Source: Candidatus Cloacimonadota bacterium
GTDB lineage: Bacteria > Cloacimonadota > Cloacimonadia > Cloacimonadales > Cloacimonadaceae
NCBI GenBank assembly: GCA_020532085.1
Contig: JAJBAV010000014.1
Coordinates: 1 to 64,000 of the forward strand
DNA: 64,000 nt
Reading direction: 5' to 3'
Translations under genes and position numbers: made by a program
The notes under the pieces: model-generated
Seen by the model: only the letters and a program-made list of their open reading frames with translations
What the model was told of the DNA's origin: nothing
The model's database searches: none
Shown here: one piece after another, positions 8,666 to 17,125 of the stretch
How the letters are laid out: each line of letters starts with the position of its first letter
Position numbering within the stretch: the stretch's first letter is position 1

Positions 8666-9465
8666 AACCAGACATCAGCCTGCACCGGATCGACGCAGGC
8701 AACTACTGGACCGACGGCGGCGCCATGCTGGGCGTTTTGCCCCGCGCCATCTGGGAAAAAAGCGTCCAGACCGATGAGCGCCACCGCAAAAACCTGGCCC
8801 TGAACCTGCTGCTGGTTAAAACCCCGGAGCGCGTGATCCTGGTGGATACCGGGCTCGGCAACCGGCTTTCGGAAAAACAGCGCGACATCTACCGCCCCTC
8901 GGCCTTTCTGCTGCCGGCCTCGCTGGCTGAGCTGGGCATCCGCGATGCCGACGTGACCGACGTGGTGCTCACCCATCTGCACTTTGACCACGCCGGCGGC
9001 ATCATCACAGGCTTCGGCGACCACGACGCGCTCACCTTTCCCAAAGCCCGGCACTGGATCCAGCGCCAGGAATGGGAGACCGCCAAAAAACCGGATGGGC
9101 TGAACCGCGCGGCCTACGACTTCGCGCAGCAGCTGGCTCTGCTGGAAACCCGGGGCAAACAGGAACTGGTCGACGGTAACGCCGAGATCGCGCCGGGCGT
9201 GACCCTGACAAAGACCGGCGGCCACACCTGCGGCAGCCAGATCGTCGAGATCGACTCCGCCCGAGGATTTTTCATCTACCCCGCGGACATCATGCCCACC
9301 CTGTTCCACGTTTCACCGGCCGTGACTTCGGCCTACGACGTCTGCCGCGAGGATACCTTCAAGGCCAAGCAATACATTTATTCCCGCCTCAAAGAGCGCA
9401 ACGGCAGCCTGCTGCTGAATCACGACCTGCAGCGCTGGGAACTGCCGGCTGCATCCCTGAAATAG
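8662..9465 (+). CDS. Metallo-beta-lactamase-fold hydrolase
   Basis: 267 residues. It starts with a 4-base overlap with jag. The metal-binding motif HLHFDH (about residues 95-100) is complete, with further ligands visible in GGHTCG, PADIM and LNHD. Overall it resembles the AHL-lactonase/quinoprotein relay branch of the superfamily (LVDTGLG, VLTHLHFDHAGG), but the substrate cannot be read from sequence. It is the last gene of the rpmH block and is followed by a strong bidirectional terminator. Confidence 0.85.
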   Translation: MKPDISLHRIDAGNYWTDGGAMLGVLPRAIWEKSVQTDERHRKNLALNLLLVKTPERVILVDTGLGNRLSEKQRDIYRPSAFLLPASLAELGIRDADVTDVVLTHLHFDHAGGIITGFGDHDALTFPKARHWIQRQEWETAKKPDGLNRAAYDFAQQLALLETRGKQELVDGNAEIAPGVTLTKTGGHTCGSQIVEIDSARGFFIYPADIMPTLFHVSPAVTSAYDVCREDTFKAKQYIYSRLKERNGSLLLNHDLQRWELPAASLK

Positions 9466-9478
9466 CCAATGATAAAAA

Positions 9479-9511
9479 CCCGGGCGGCTTTGACGGCCGC
9501 CCGGTTTTTTT
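9479..9511. terminator. Bidirectional intrinsic terminator
   Basis: GC-rich hairpin (CCGGGCGG paired with CCGCCCGG) flanked by an A-run on the left and a seven-T run on the right. It serves the convergent MBL hydrolase gene and ppnP. Confidence 0.85.
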
Positions 9512-9525
9512 ACATGCTTTCCCGG

Positions 9526-9807
9526 CTACACGTAGAGGCAGTAATAGGCAGTCTGCTCCGGCACCTTGAGCTGGAATTTGTGGTTGGCCGGCACGATGAA
9601 GGTCTCGCCGCCATTGTAGTCCCGCCACTCTTGGGTGTCGGGCAGCAGCACGGTAAGCAGGCCGGAGATCACGGTCATGTGTTCCACCGTGCTGGTCCCG
9701 AACTCGTATTCGCCCGGTTCCATCACTCCCACGGTGGCCTTGCCGTCGGTGTTCGTGAGCGCGATCGACATCACCTGGCTGTCGAAGTATTCGTTTACTT
9801 TGAGCAT
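9526..9807 (-). CDS. ppnP: Pyrimidine/purine nucleoside phosphorylase
   Basis: 93 residues, one cupin domain, full family length. The YaiE/PpnP pattern is evident: VNEYFDSQVMSIAL, GVMEPGEYEFGTSTVEHMTVISG, GETFIVPANHKFQLKV. The enzyme phosphorolyses nucleosides to base plus ribose-1-phosphate for salvage. AAGGGAG precedes the ATG. Monocistronic. Confidence 0.93.
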   Translation of the reverse strand: MLKVNEYFDSQVMSIALTNTDGKATVGVMEPGEYEFGTSTVEHMTVISGLLTVLLPDTQEWRDYNGGETFIVPANHKFQLKVPEQTAYYCLYV

Positions 9808-9932
9808 TTGGTTCTCCCTTTAACAGGTATTTTCTTGCTGAAATCATCCCCGCGGCGGGGCCGCTTTCTGTAAAGGAATATTCTTTCGGGCCAGCTGTTG
9901 GCACCGGGGGAGGAAGCAAGCGAAAAAAGCCC

Positions 9933-9938
9933 TTGACA
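9933..9938 (+). promoter_or_regulatory. TTGACA box of the tRNA cluster promoter
   Basis: TTGACA, 35 bases before the first tRNA base, with TTTCG 16 bases downstream. It fits the recurrent box pair seen upstream of many genes in the window. Confidence 0.5.
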
Positions 9939-9973
9939 AGAAAGGGGCGGCAAATTTCGTGGTACATACCAGA

Positions 9974-10049
<76 letters not shown>

Positions 10050-10096
10050 ATTTTCATATGCCGGCGCTAGTCGCCGGATTTTACGTTAAGACTTGT

Positions 10097-10173
10097 GGCG
10101 GTGTAGCTCAGCTGGTTAGAGCGTCGGAATCATAATCCGCAGGTCCGGGGTTCAAATCCCTGCGCCGCTACCA
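10097..10173 (+). tRNA. tRNA-Met (elongator, CAT)
   Basis: 77 bases with encoded CCA and a full cloverleaf. The CAT anticodon sits in the loop ATCATAA. The stem sequence resembles elongator Met tRNAs rather than the lysidine-modified Ile2 tRNA, but Ile2 is not strictly excluded. The acceptor begins with a G1-U72 pair. Confidence 0.9.
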
Positions 10174-10183
10174 GTTTGTTTTG

Positions 10184-10260
10184 GCGCCAGTAGCTCAGTC
10201 GGATAGAGCAGCAGCCTTCTAAGCTGCGGGTCGGGGGTTCGAATCCCTTCTGGCGTGCCA
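10184..10260 (+). tRNA. tRNA-Arg (TCT)
   Basis: 77 bases, CCA encoded, acceptor GCGCCAG paired with CTGGCGT, discriminator G, anticodon TCT in CTTCTAA. Reads AGA/AGG codons. Confidence 0.95.
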
Positions 10261-10296
10261 GCTTATACACGCATAAATACATCGATCCTTTCCGTG

Positions 10297-10371
10297 GTGG
10301 GTGTAGTTCAATGGCAGAGCACCGGATTGTGGTTCCGGGCGTTGTGGGTTCGACTCCCATCACCCACCCCA
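10297..10371 (+). tRNA. tRNA-His (GTG)
   Basis: 75 bases (76 with the extra G-1 at 10296, which faces discriminator C73, the His identity pair). Anticodon GTG in TTGTGGT, CCA encoded. Last gene of the cluster; the ROK kinase gene begins 10 bases later. Confidence 0.95.
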
Positions 10372-10381
10372 CCCCTTTGAT

Positions 10382-11308
10382 ATGTTAACAAGCGATAAAG
10401 CAACCCTGGGACTGGACATCGGCGGCTCCAGCATCAAATATGGCTGGGGTGACTGTCAAAATGGTTTACAGTCTTTCGGCAAACTCGAGCTGCGGCAAAA
10501 AAACCTCCCTCACCTGCGGGAAACCGTGCGCCAGATCTTGGCTATCTGTCTGGGCGAGATCGGGGAAAATGGACTCAGCGCCGTGGGGATCGGCACTCCC
10601 GGCACCATCGACCTGCGCTCCGGCAGGATCGTGGGCGTGAATCCCAACCTGCCTTTCTGGGTGGACCTCGACCCCCGTGAACTCATCCCCACGCAACTGA
10701 ACCTGCCCGTTTTCTGCGATAACGACGCCAACCTGATGTGCCTGGCGGAAGCCTGGTTGCGGGGAGGGCGGGGCAGCGTGGCCGGGATAACCGTTGGCAG
10801 CGGGATCGGCTGCGGCTTGGTGGTGGACGGCAAGGTCTGGCATGGCGCGCACGGCTTCGCCCTCGAGCTGGGCCACATCACCAGCATCCCCGGCGGAGAA
10901 CCCTGTTCCTGCGGCCGCAAGGGTTGCCTGGAAGCCTACGCCTCCGTGGAGGGGCTGCGGCACCAACTGTTGGCGCTGCCCGGGGCAAGTGACTTCATCA
11001 CCGGGGATTCCAGCCTGCCCGCTCTGCTCGCTTTCAGCCAGGCCAGGCCCGAAGCGGCCGGCATCATCCTTGCGGGCAGGGAAGCTCTGGCCCGCGGGAT
11101 CTCCGACCTGATCGTGATCCTGGACCCCGATACGGTTGTGATCGGCGGCGGCGCCATGGACGGCGGCCTCTATCCCTGGGAGCACCTGGTGGACCGCGTG
11201 AGATGTTTTTTGCCGCCCCTGAACGCGGAGCGCACATCGCTGGAACAGGCCCGCGAGGGTAACCGGGCCGGGGTTTTGGGAGCGGTGATCCTGGCTTCGG
11301 AGAGCTAA
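10382..11308 (+). CDS. ROK-family sugar kinase (glucokinase-like)
   Basis: 308 residues. ATP-binding phosphate-1 loop GLDIGGSSIKYG (about 10-21), catalytic Asp115 in CDNDAN, the ROK hexose-binding ELGH (162-165) and the zinc motif CSCGRKGCLE with Cys175, Cys177 and Cys182. ROK kinases phosphorylate glucose, fructose, ManNAc or related sugars using ATP. GIGTPG and GIGCGLVVDG are consistent with glucokinase, but the sugar is not certain. It directly follows tRNA-His, so it may be read from the tRNA promoter. Confidence 0.88.
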   Translation: MLTSDKATLGLDIGGSSIKYGWGDCQNGLQSFGKLELRQKNLPHLRETVRQILAICLGEIGENGLSAVGIGTPGTIDLRSGRIVGVNPNLPFWVDLDPRELIPTQLNLPVFCDNDANLMCLAEAWLRGGRGSVAGITVGSGIGCGLVVDGKVWHGAHGFALELGHITSIPGGEPCSCGRKGCLEAYASVEGLRHQLLALPGASDFITGDSSLPALLAFSQARPEAAGIILAGREALARGISDLIVILDPDTVVIGGGAMDGGLYPWEHLVDRVRCFLPPLNAERTSLEQAREGNRAGVLGAVILASES

Positions 11309-11369
11309 TCCAAAGATTGGGAACGAAACTTGCTTCAGGATTGGGCATCATCTTTTAGGAGATTCCAAA

Positions 11370-11717
11370 ATGAAAAAGGCAGCTTTGCTCCTGGCGCTGC
11401 TCAGCATTATGATGCTGGCCGCCCTGTCCGCCAAAGACAATAGCGCCCTGGATTCGATCCAGATCAGCCCCAATCCCATGACCAAACATACCGAAATCAC
11501 CCTTGTTTTTGGCCAGGCCACCCCTCTCGGCGTCACCATCGAAACAGCCTCCGGCGCGGTGGTGAAAACGCTGTTCTCAGGCCAGTCCCAAGAATTCATG
11601 GTCCTGCCCTGGGACCGCTGCGGCAATGACGGCAGCTACACACCTGCCGGCGAATACTACGTTGTGGTCGCCGAGGGTCGCTACACCTCCACCAAGAAAA
11701 CGCTTATCCTCAAATGA
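11370..11717 (+). CDS. Secreted stand-alone sorting-type / FlgD-like Ig domain
   Basis: 115 residues. The signal peptide (KKAALLLALLSIMMLAALSA) is followed directly by one beta-sandwich domain of about 90 residues. It starts ISPNPMTKHTEITL and ends YYVVVAEGRYTSTKKTLILK, the pattern seen at the C-termini of the larger secreted proteins at 41321 and 44291. No passenger domain exists. AGGAG lies before the ATG and a terminator follows, so it is a complete gene, not a fragment. Function unknown; it could be an anchor or decoy of the secretion system. Confidence 0.7.
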   Translation: MKKAALLLALLSIMMLAALSAKDNSALDSIQISPNPMTKHTEITLVFGQATPLGVTIETASGAVVKTLFSGQSQEFMVLPWDRCGNDGSYTPAGEYYVVVAEGRYTSTKKTLILK

Positions 11718-12046
11718 CATAATCCATTCAAGAAATCGTGAGAAGACAAAAAAGTCCCTTGGCGGACTTTTTTGTTTTATGGGGCCAAAACCAGTTCCCC
11801 GGCTGGCCTTGACCGCGGCAGAATACTGTTTGGGCCAAAACATCAGCCTCTATCCGAGACGTTTTTTCCGGAGGACGCAAGCAAAAGCTTGACAGATTTT
11901 GAGAGTTGTAAAAGCATCACACCAGTTTGGGAAATTTTGGTTTTTCGCGATGCAAGCGCGAACCACCCCCAGCAGATACAGCGCGGCTTCGCGGTGCGCT
12001 TGGCTTTAGGGCAGCGTTCCCCGGCCGTGGCTGAAATTGGAATTAT
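11718..12046 (+). other. Intergenic region with terminator and TTGACA box
   Basis: It holds the terminator at 11748-11773 and a TTGACA at 11889-11894, 152 bases before the next start. Nothing else is recognisable; the short frames inside are not convincing. Confidence 0.5.
11748..11773 (+). terminator. Intrinsic terminator
   Basis: AAAAAAGTCC paired with GGACTTTTTT around a six-base loop, 30 bases after the stop of the small sorting-domain gene. Symmetric, so it could act on both strands. Confidence 0.85.
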
Positions 12047-13315
12047 ATGAAATTATTCGCAAATGCCGCCCTGCCCACATCCTCGGCCGCCCTGAAAAGG
12101 GTGAATGTGCTCTTTGACGAGACCATCATCAAGATCAGCGCGGACGAGATCGTATCTGAAGACATCACCCAGGTCATCGATCTGCGGGGCAACATCCTAT
12201 TGCCCGGAGCGGTGGACCCCCACAGCCACATCATCACGGAACAGGACCCCGCCAAAAGCCTCGCCCGGGTGAGCAAAGCCGCCCTCTCCGGCGGCTGGAC
12301 CACCCTGGCCGAGCTCAGTTTTCTGAACCCCAGGCCCGTCTTCAACCTGGCCGACCTCAAGCGCCTGCGCGGGCAGATCGACCAGGCCTCCCACGTGGAC
12401 ATGGCGGTGTGGGGCAACGTGGACATCACCGATTATCCCTATCACGCCGAGGCCGCCCAAGAACTCTGGGCCAACGGCGTGGTGGGCATCGCGCTCACGA
12501 ACCCCTCCCCCAATCCCGCGATCCAGGCCCTCAGCTTCACCGAGATCATGGACCTCTTCATGGACATCTATGAATCGGACACCGCCTTCGCCTTTCAGGG
12601 CTACGACAGCGAAACCGCCGCCACCTTCAGCTTTGACGCCCAAAGTGACGCCATCAAGAAACTGCTGCGCCGGATGCAGGAAAACCCCATCCACATCACC
12701 CGCGTGAACGCTTATCCCACCATCGAGTTCATCAACAGCGTGCACAAACGCTCCGATATTTCCTTTGCCATGTGCGTGGCCGACATGATGCTGCTCTTCA
12801 GCCAGATCGACAGCGGCCAGCAGATGGACCTGGTGGACTTTCAGCTGGAACTTTTCGAACTGCTGCGCACCAACAAGATCTATCTGCTCTCCAACAACGT
12901 GGAACCGGCTTCCGTGCCGGCAGGCCTGGACGAAGCTTTCCGCGGCAGTTCGGAAAAATTGCTGCCCTGGAGCTATCTCTGGCTGCTGTCCGAGTTTTGG
13001 AAAAAGCGCAAGATCCCCCTGGCCACCGTGATCAAGATGACCAGCGAAAACGCGGCCAAACGCCTGGGCCTCTACCCCGTCAAGGGCTGCATCGAAGCGG
13101 GATCGGACGCCGATTTCGTGATCTACGACCCCCACGCGACCACCAGCTTCACCGCCCCCGACGGCAGTTCCCACAGCCTGGAAGGGAGCCTCGAATCCGT
13201 CTGGCTGCGCGGCAAAAAAGTGGTGAACAAGGGCAAGGTCGCCCCCGCCACGGGAAAAGCCCTGTCCCGCAGCACCAATCCCAAACGCCGCCACAACAAC
13301 ACCACCTGGATCTAA
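12047..13315 (+). CDS. Dihydroorotase/hydantoinase-like protein, active site degenerate
   Basis: 422 residues with the amidohydrolase layout: N-terminal beta sandwich, LPGAVDPHSHI containing the HxH pair His59/His61, GGWTTLAEL, and the C-terminal GSDADFVIYDPHAT...VWLRGKKVVNKGKV. Several catalytic residues of dihydroorotase are missing: the PHH-type His is replaced in VADMMLL (244-250), the catalytic Asp region reads LSNNVEP (281-287), and no carboxylated Lys is seen near residue 147. It is probably not a dihydroorotase and may be non-enzymatic. The gene is followed after 20 bases by tldE/tldD-like genes, with which it is probably co-transcribed. Confidence 0.75.
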   Translation: MKLFANAALPTSSAALKRVNVLFDETIIKISADEIVSEDITQVIDLRGNILLPGAVDPHSHIITEQDPAKSLARVSKAALSGGWTTLAELSFLNPRPVFNLADLKRLRGQIDQASHVDMAVWGNVDITDYPYHAEAAQELWANGVVGIALTNPSPNPAIQALSFTEIMDLFMDIYESDTAFAFQGYDSETAATFSFDAQSDAIKKLLRRMQENPIHITRVNAYPTIEFINSVHKRSDISFAMCVADMMLLFSQIDSGQQMDLVDFQLELFELLRTNKIYLLSNNVEPASVPAGLDEAFRGSSEKLLPWSYLWLLSEFWKKRKIPLATVIKMTSENAAKRLGLYPVKGCIEAGSDADFVIYDPHATTSFTAPDGSSHSLEGSLESVWLRGKKVVNKGKVAPATGKALSRSTNPKRRHNNTTWI

Positions 13316-13335
13316 CACCTTGTTTAGGAGGATAA

Positions 13336-14661
13336 ATGGATCAGCTTGAATATCTGAAAAGCGTCCTGGATCAGCATCCCGAGCTGCAGTACAGCATCTC
13401 GCAGCGCCATTGGTCCACCGATTTTCTGCGCTTTTACCACAGCGAGACCAACTACAACATCAGCAAGGACAACATCACTCTCGCGGCGGAGCTCTACAAG
13501 GGCAAAAAGTCCTTCAGCTTCGCGATCGAAAACCCTGAACGCGGCAGAACCGATGCCGCCGTGCGCGACGCGCTGGAGGTGATCGACAAACTGCCCGAAG
13601 ATCCCGATTTCGTGGATCTGGAAAACGACCTCACCCTGGCTGAACCGCGCGCGGTGAAAAACAACATCGAAGCCATTCCGCTGGAGCTGAAAACCAGGAT
13701 CCTGGCCAACGTCTCCGCCGCCGCCGCCATGTATGATTTTGACATCTTCGGCACCTTCATCTGCAACCACCAGACCCTCCGGCTGATCAACAGCAACGGG
13801 CTGGACAAGAGCAGCGTGAGTTCGCCCATCTATCTGGAGGTGAAGGCCGTGCACAACAAATCCCAGGTGACCGTGCTGGAAACCTTCGGCGGCGAGGATT
13901 TTGACTTTTTCAACGAACAGGCCTTCACCGAGGACCTGGTGCAAAAGATCCTGTACTGCGCGAACCCGGTGGTGGACGTGGAGCCCGGCCAATACGACGT
14001 TGTGCTGGCCCCGCGCTGCCTGGCGGAATTCACCCAATACCTGGCCTATGGCATGAGCGCCCGCGCCCTGGACCAGCACAGCAGCTGGTTCGAGGGCAAG
14101 CTGGACGAGCAGGTGTTCCCAGCCCACATCAGCATTGTGGACGACCCTTCCGACCCCCGCATGATCCGGGCTGACTACGGCTCCGACGGCCACATCTACC
14201 GCCGCCTGCCCCTGGTGGAAAAAGGCGTGTTCCGCGCCTTCCTCTGCAACAACTACTTCGCCCACAAAACCGGACTGCCCAAAAACGGCAACACCGCTTC
14301 CTGCCTCAAGATCGAGCCCGGCGACAAAACCCTGGAGGAGATGATCGGCGGCATCAAACGCGGGCTGTATATCTCCAGCCTCCACTACATGAACTTCATC
14401 AACCCCCGCGAAACCTCGCTCACCGGCCTCACCCGCGACGGCACCTTCCTGATCGAGAACGGCCGCGTAACCAAGGTGGTGAACAACCTGCGCTTCACCG
14501 AACGCATCGAACGCATCCTGAACAACGTGGTGGAGCTGGAAGACCACTGCGCCACCGTGCCCTTCTCCGGAAACTATGCCAGCTTCGAGATCGAGACGGT
14601 GAAAGCGCCTCACGCCCGGGTGAAGGATTTCAACGTGACATCCTCAACCAAAACCATCTAG
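13336..14661 (+). CDS. TldE/PmbA-family protein (pair 1)
   Basis: 441 residues. It lacks the HExxxH zinc motif of TldD, as TldE/PmbA does, and carries the family C-terminal pattern (NPRETSLTGLTRDGTFLIENGRV, then VNNLRF). TldD and TldE form a heterodimeric protease that degrades unfolded peptides and trims modified peptides; only TldD carries zinc. AGGAGG precedes the ATG. The partner tldD begins 10 bases downstream. Confidence 0.85.
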   Translation: MDQLEYLKSVLDQHPELQYSISQRHWSTDFLRFYHSETNYNISKDNITLAAELYKGKKSFSFAIENPERGRTDAAVRDALEVIDKLPEDPDFVDLENDLTLAEPRAVKNNIEAIPLELKTRILANVSAAAAMYDFDIFGTFICNHQTLRLINSNGLDKSSVSSPIYLEVKAVHNKSQVTVLETFGGEDFDFFNEQAFTEDLVQKILYCANPVVDVEPGQYDVVLAPRCLAEFTQYLAYGMSARALDQHSSWFEGKLDEQVFPAHISIVDDPSDPRMIRADYGSDGHIYRRLPLVEKGVFRAFLCNNYFAHKTGLPKNGNTASCLKIEPGDKTLEEMIGGIKRGLYISSLHYMNFINPRETSLTGLTRDGTFLIENGRVTKVVNNLRFTERIERILNNVVELEDHCATVPFSGNYASFEIETVKAPHARVKDFNVTSSTKTI

Positions 14662-14671
14662 GAGGAACTCC

Positions 14672-16111
14672 ATGGAACTGCTTATCAGACAAACCCTCAA
14701 TAAACTCGCCCTGCCCGAGGTCAGCTTCGCCGATGTGCGCGTAACCCGCACCGACGAGGAAGGGATCTATTTCATGAACGGATTTCTGCGCAACTACGGC
14801 AGCAGCATGGATTCCACCGCCATCGGCATCCGCGTGCTGATCGGCGGCTGCTGGGGCTTTGCCGGATCCCGCGATCTGAGCGGGGCCGCCATCGACCGCC
14901 TGGTGCAAACGGCCGTCTCCAACGCCCGCCAGGGGGCCAATTTCATCCGCGGCAAAGTGGAATTCCCCGCCCTACCAGGCATCCGGGCCGAGTATCACCA
15001 CCAGCCCCAGATCGACCCTTTCAAAATGCCCAAGGAAGAAAAGACCGAATTCCTGCGCCAACTGGCCGAAGCCATCAAACCAGCCGGCAAGATCGTCCAC
15101 TCGATGGTTTCCGCTCAGTTCATGCGCCAGACAAAATACTACGCCAACAGCGAGGGAACCTATTCCCACACTTCATATTACAACACCCTGCCGATGATGG
15201 AGGTGATCGCCTCCGACGGCGGCCAGATCCAGTCCCGAACCTGGCCCGGCCACATGAGTGCCGGCCGCGGCGGCTTTGAGCTCTTCACCCAGCAAAAATT
15301 CGCCGAAAACACCGACCGCATCATGAAAGAGGCCATCGATCTGCTGGACGCGCCCACCATCACGGACGACCGCGCCGACATCATCATCAATAGCGGCCAT
15401 CTGGCCCTGCAGCTGCACGAATCGGTGGGACACGCCACCGAGGCCGACCGCATTTTCGGCATGGAGATCTCCTACGCCGGCAAAACCTTCATCAAACCGG
15501 AAATGCTGGGCTCCTTCCAATACGGCTCGCCGCTGGTGAACATCTACAGCGACAGCACCGACCCCAAGGGCCTCGGCTACCATCCCGTGGACGACGAAGG
15601 CGTGCCCGGCCAGAAAGTGGACATCATCAAGGACGGCATCCTGGTGAACCAGCAAACCTCGCGCCAGATCGCGCAGCTACTGGGACTGCAACCCTCCTCG
15701 AACATGAAGGCCTCCTACGCCGACGATTTCCCCCTCGTGCGCATGACCAATTTCTGCCTCGCCCCCGGCCAGGGCTCCCTGGAAGAACTGATCGCCAGCA
15801 CCGAACACGGCTATCTGCTGGATTTCACCAAAACCTGGAGCATCGACGACAACCGCAACAACTTCCAGTTCACCACCGAGATCGGCTACCGCATCGAGGG
15901 CGGCAAGATCACCGGCATCGTGAAGGAACCCACCTATTTCGGCATCACCAAGGATTTCTGGAACTCCTGCGACGCCGTCTGCGGCCCGGAGGAATGGGGC
16001 TACCACAGCACCTTCCACTGCGGCAAGGGCGAGCCCGGGCAGGTGATGCAGCTCTCCCACGGCGTGGCCCCCGCCCGTTTCAAAAACATCAATGTGAGCG
16101 TGAAGATCTGA
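14672..16111 (+). CDS. tldD: TldD-family zinc metalloprotease (pair 1)
   Basis: 479 residues. The zinc motif HESVGH is at residues 249-254, followed by TEADRI, and a candidate third ligand Cys450 in STFHCGKGEPGQ. The remainder matches TldD (DDEGVPGQKVDIIKDGILV). AGGAGG precedes the ATG. It forms the active subunit with the preceding TldE-like protein. A second, divergent tldD/tldE pair lies at 26973-29692. Confidence 0.9.
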   Translation: MELLIRQTLNKLALPEVSFADVRVTRTDEEGIYFMNGFLRNYGSSMDSTAIGIRVLIGGCWGFAGSRDLSGAAIDRLVQTAVSNARQGANFIRGKVEFPALPGIRAEYHHQPQIDPFKMPKEEKTEFLRQLAEAIKPAGKIVHSMVSAQFMRQTKYYANSEGTYSHTSYYNTLPMMEVIASDGGQIQSRTWPGHMSAGRGGFELFTQQKFAENTDRIMKEAIDLLDAPTITDDRADIIINSGHLALQLHESVGHATEADRIFGMEISYAGKTFIKPEMLGSFQYGSPLVNIYSDSTDPKGLGYHPVDDEGVPGQKVDIIKDGILVNQQTSRQIAQLLGLQPSSNMKASYADDFPLVRMTNFCLAPGQGSLEELIASTEHGYLLDFTKTWSIDDNRNNFQFTTEIGYRIEGGKITGIVKEPTYFGITKDFWNSCDAVCGPEEWGYHSTFHCGKGEPGQVMQLSHGVAPARFKNINVSVKI

Positions 16112-16193
16112 ACCCACCCGCGCCACCCCAAACCAATACAAATCAAGAGCATCCCCGCCGCCAAACCGGCGGCGGAGAGCGCAAGGAGAAAAA

Positions 16194-16559
16194 ATGAAAG
16201 CATTCCAAGTGATCATGTCCCTTTTGATCCTGGCCGCCCTGCTGGTCTCAGGCTACGTCGCCTGGCTGACCTACAAGGACATGCAAAAGAAAGCGGCTCC
16301 GCTGCCCATCGAGGCCTTCGAAGCCCATCTGAAGAAAAACAACCCCAACCCCATCAAGATCCAAGGCTGGTTCTCTGATCAGGATCAGACGAACATTTTG
16401 CTGGAAGTTGTCACTCCGGATACCACCCAAACCCTCCAGGACATGGCAGCGTTTAAAAAACTGCAAACCGCCAAGGGGGAAGAGTGGTATCAAATGGGCC
16501 AGAACGAATGGGTTAAAGTGGATACCACGCCCATGGCCAAACAACCGGCCGCCAAATAG
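16194..16559 (+). CDS. Single-pass membrane protein, unknown function
   Basis: 121 residues. The N-terminal membrane helix (FQVIMSLLILAALLVSGYVAWL, residues 4-25) is followed by a small soluble domain with no motif I recognise (FEAHLKKNNPNPIKIQGWFSD). AAGGAG precedes the ATG. It follows the tldE-tldD pair by 82 bases and is closed by a terminator, so it may be the last gene of that operon. Confidence 0.65.
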   Translation: MKAFQVIMSLLILAALLVSGYVAWLTYKDMQKKAAPLPIEAFEAHLKKNNPNPIKIQGWFSDQDQTNILLEVVTPDTTQTLQDMAAFKKLQTAKGEEWYQMGQNEWVKVDTTPMAKQPAAK

Positions 16560-16603
16560 CCACATCCTTTCTGCCTCAGCTTTGAGGCGAGTTTTCACAA
16601 CCC

Positions 16604-16634
16604 GCCGTCCCCGATCCGGGACGGCAGTTTTTTT
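16604..16634 (+). terminator. Intrinsic terminator
   Basis: GCCGTCCC paired with GGGACGGC around a six-base loop, followed by seven T residues. A smaller hairpin (GCCTCAGCTTTGAGGC, 16573-16588) lies just before it. Confidence 0.85.
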
Positions 16635-16702
16635 ATGATCGATTCGATCCGGCTTGTTGTGGTGTTTTCCCTGCCTGGACTGGTTTTCGGGGTTTGAACC
16701 GC

Positions 16703-16809
16703 CCTTAGCCCCCTCCGATCCGCCTCCCCTTGGCCTCCCGCTGAGTTCCCGCATCTCAGGCGGGAAGTCAACGGGAAGTGAGTGAGAGGTGAATGGGAGG
16801 GGGCTAAGG
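16703..16809. repeat. Large imperfect palindrome, family 2, copy A
   Basis: The outer arms CCTTAGCCCCCTCC and GGGAGGGGGCTAAGG enclose an inner hairpin whose left arm CCTCCCGCTGAGTTCCCGC and loop ending in CAG recur at 47201-47245. Not followed by a T-run. Gene-free. Confidence 0.8.
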
Positions 16810-17125
16810 ACGGAAAGCCAGACTGACCCGTGAACTTCCCGGCCTCTGTCAGCAATAAACCGGTCCACTTCACCCGGCCTCCGTAAATAGTGGGTAACGT
16901 TTTTGCCGATTGTCAAGCGGGTATGACGATGTGCAACCGGGAAAAGGAGAAAGGGTTGGCCCGCAGATCAGAGTGATTTTGCTGGCAGCTGAAACATGCT
17001 TACTCGCATGTGTTTTGGCTGGGTTGGGAACATACCTTTGTTTTCGTGCCCCTGTAACTCTGTTCCTCTGTTTTGATAAAATCCTCTGCTTCTCTCCGAA
17101 TTGATGATCCCCTGGAAACCGGAGC

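Larger units (their letters stand above)
16560..17125. other. Convergent intergenic region with terminator and palindrome
   Basis: It contains the terminator at 16604-16634 and the family 2 palindrome at 16703-16809. From 16810 to 17125 I see no gene; a 64-codon frame at 16910 lacks family resemblance and was rejected. Confidence 0.6.

Noticed and set aside
16910-17104. 64-codon plus-strand frame in the gene-free region
   Set aside because: No binding site, no family resemblance, Cys/Leu-rich random character.
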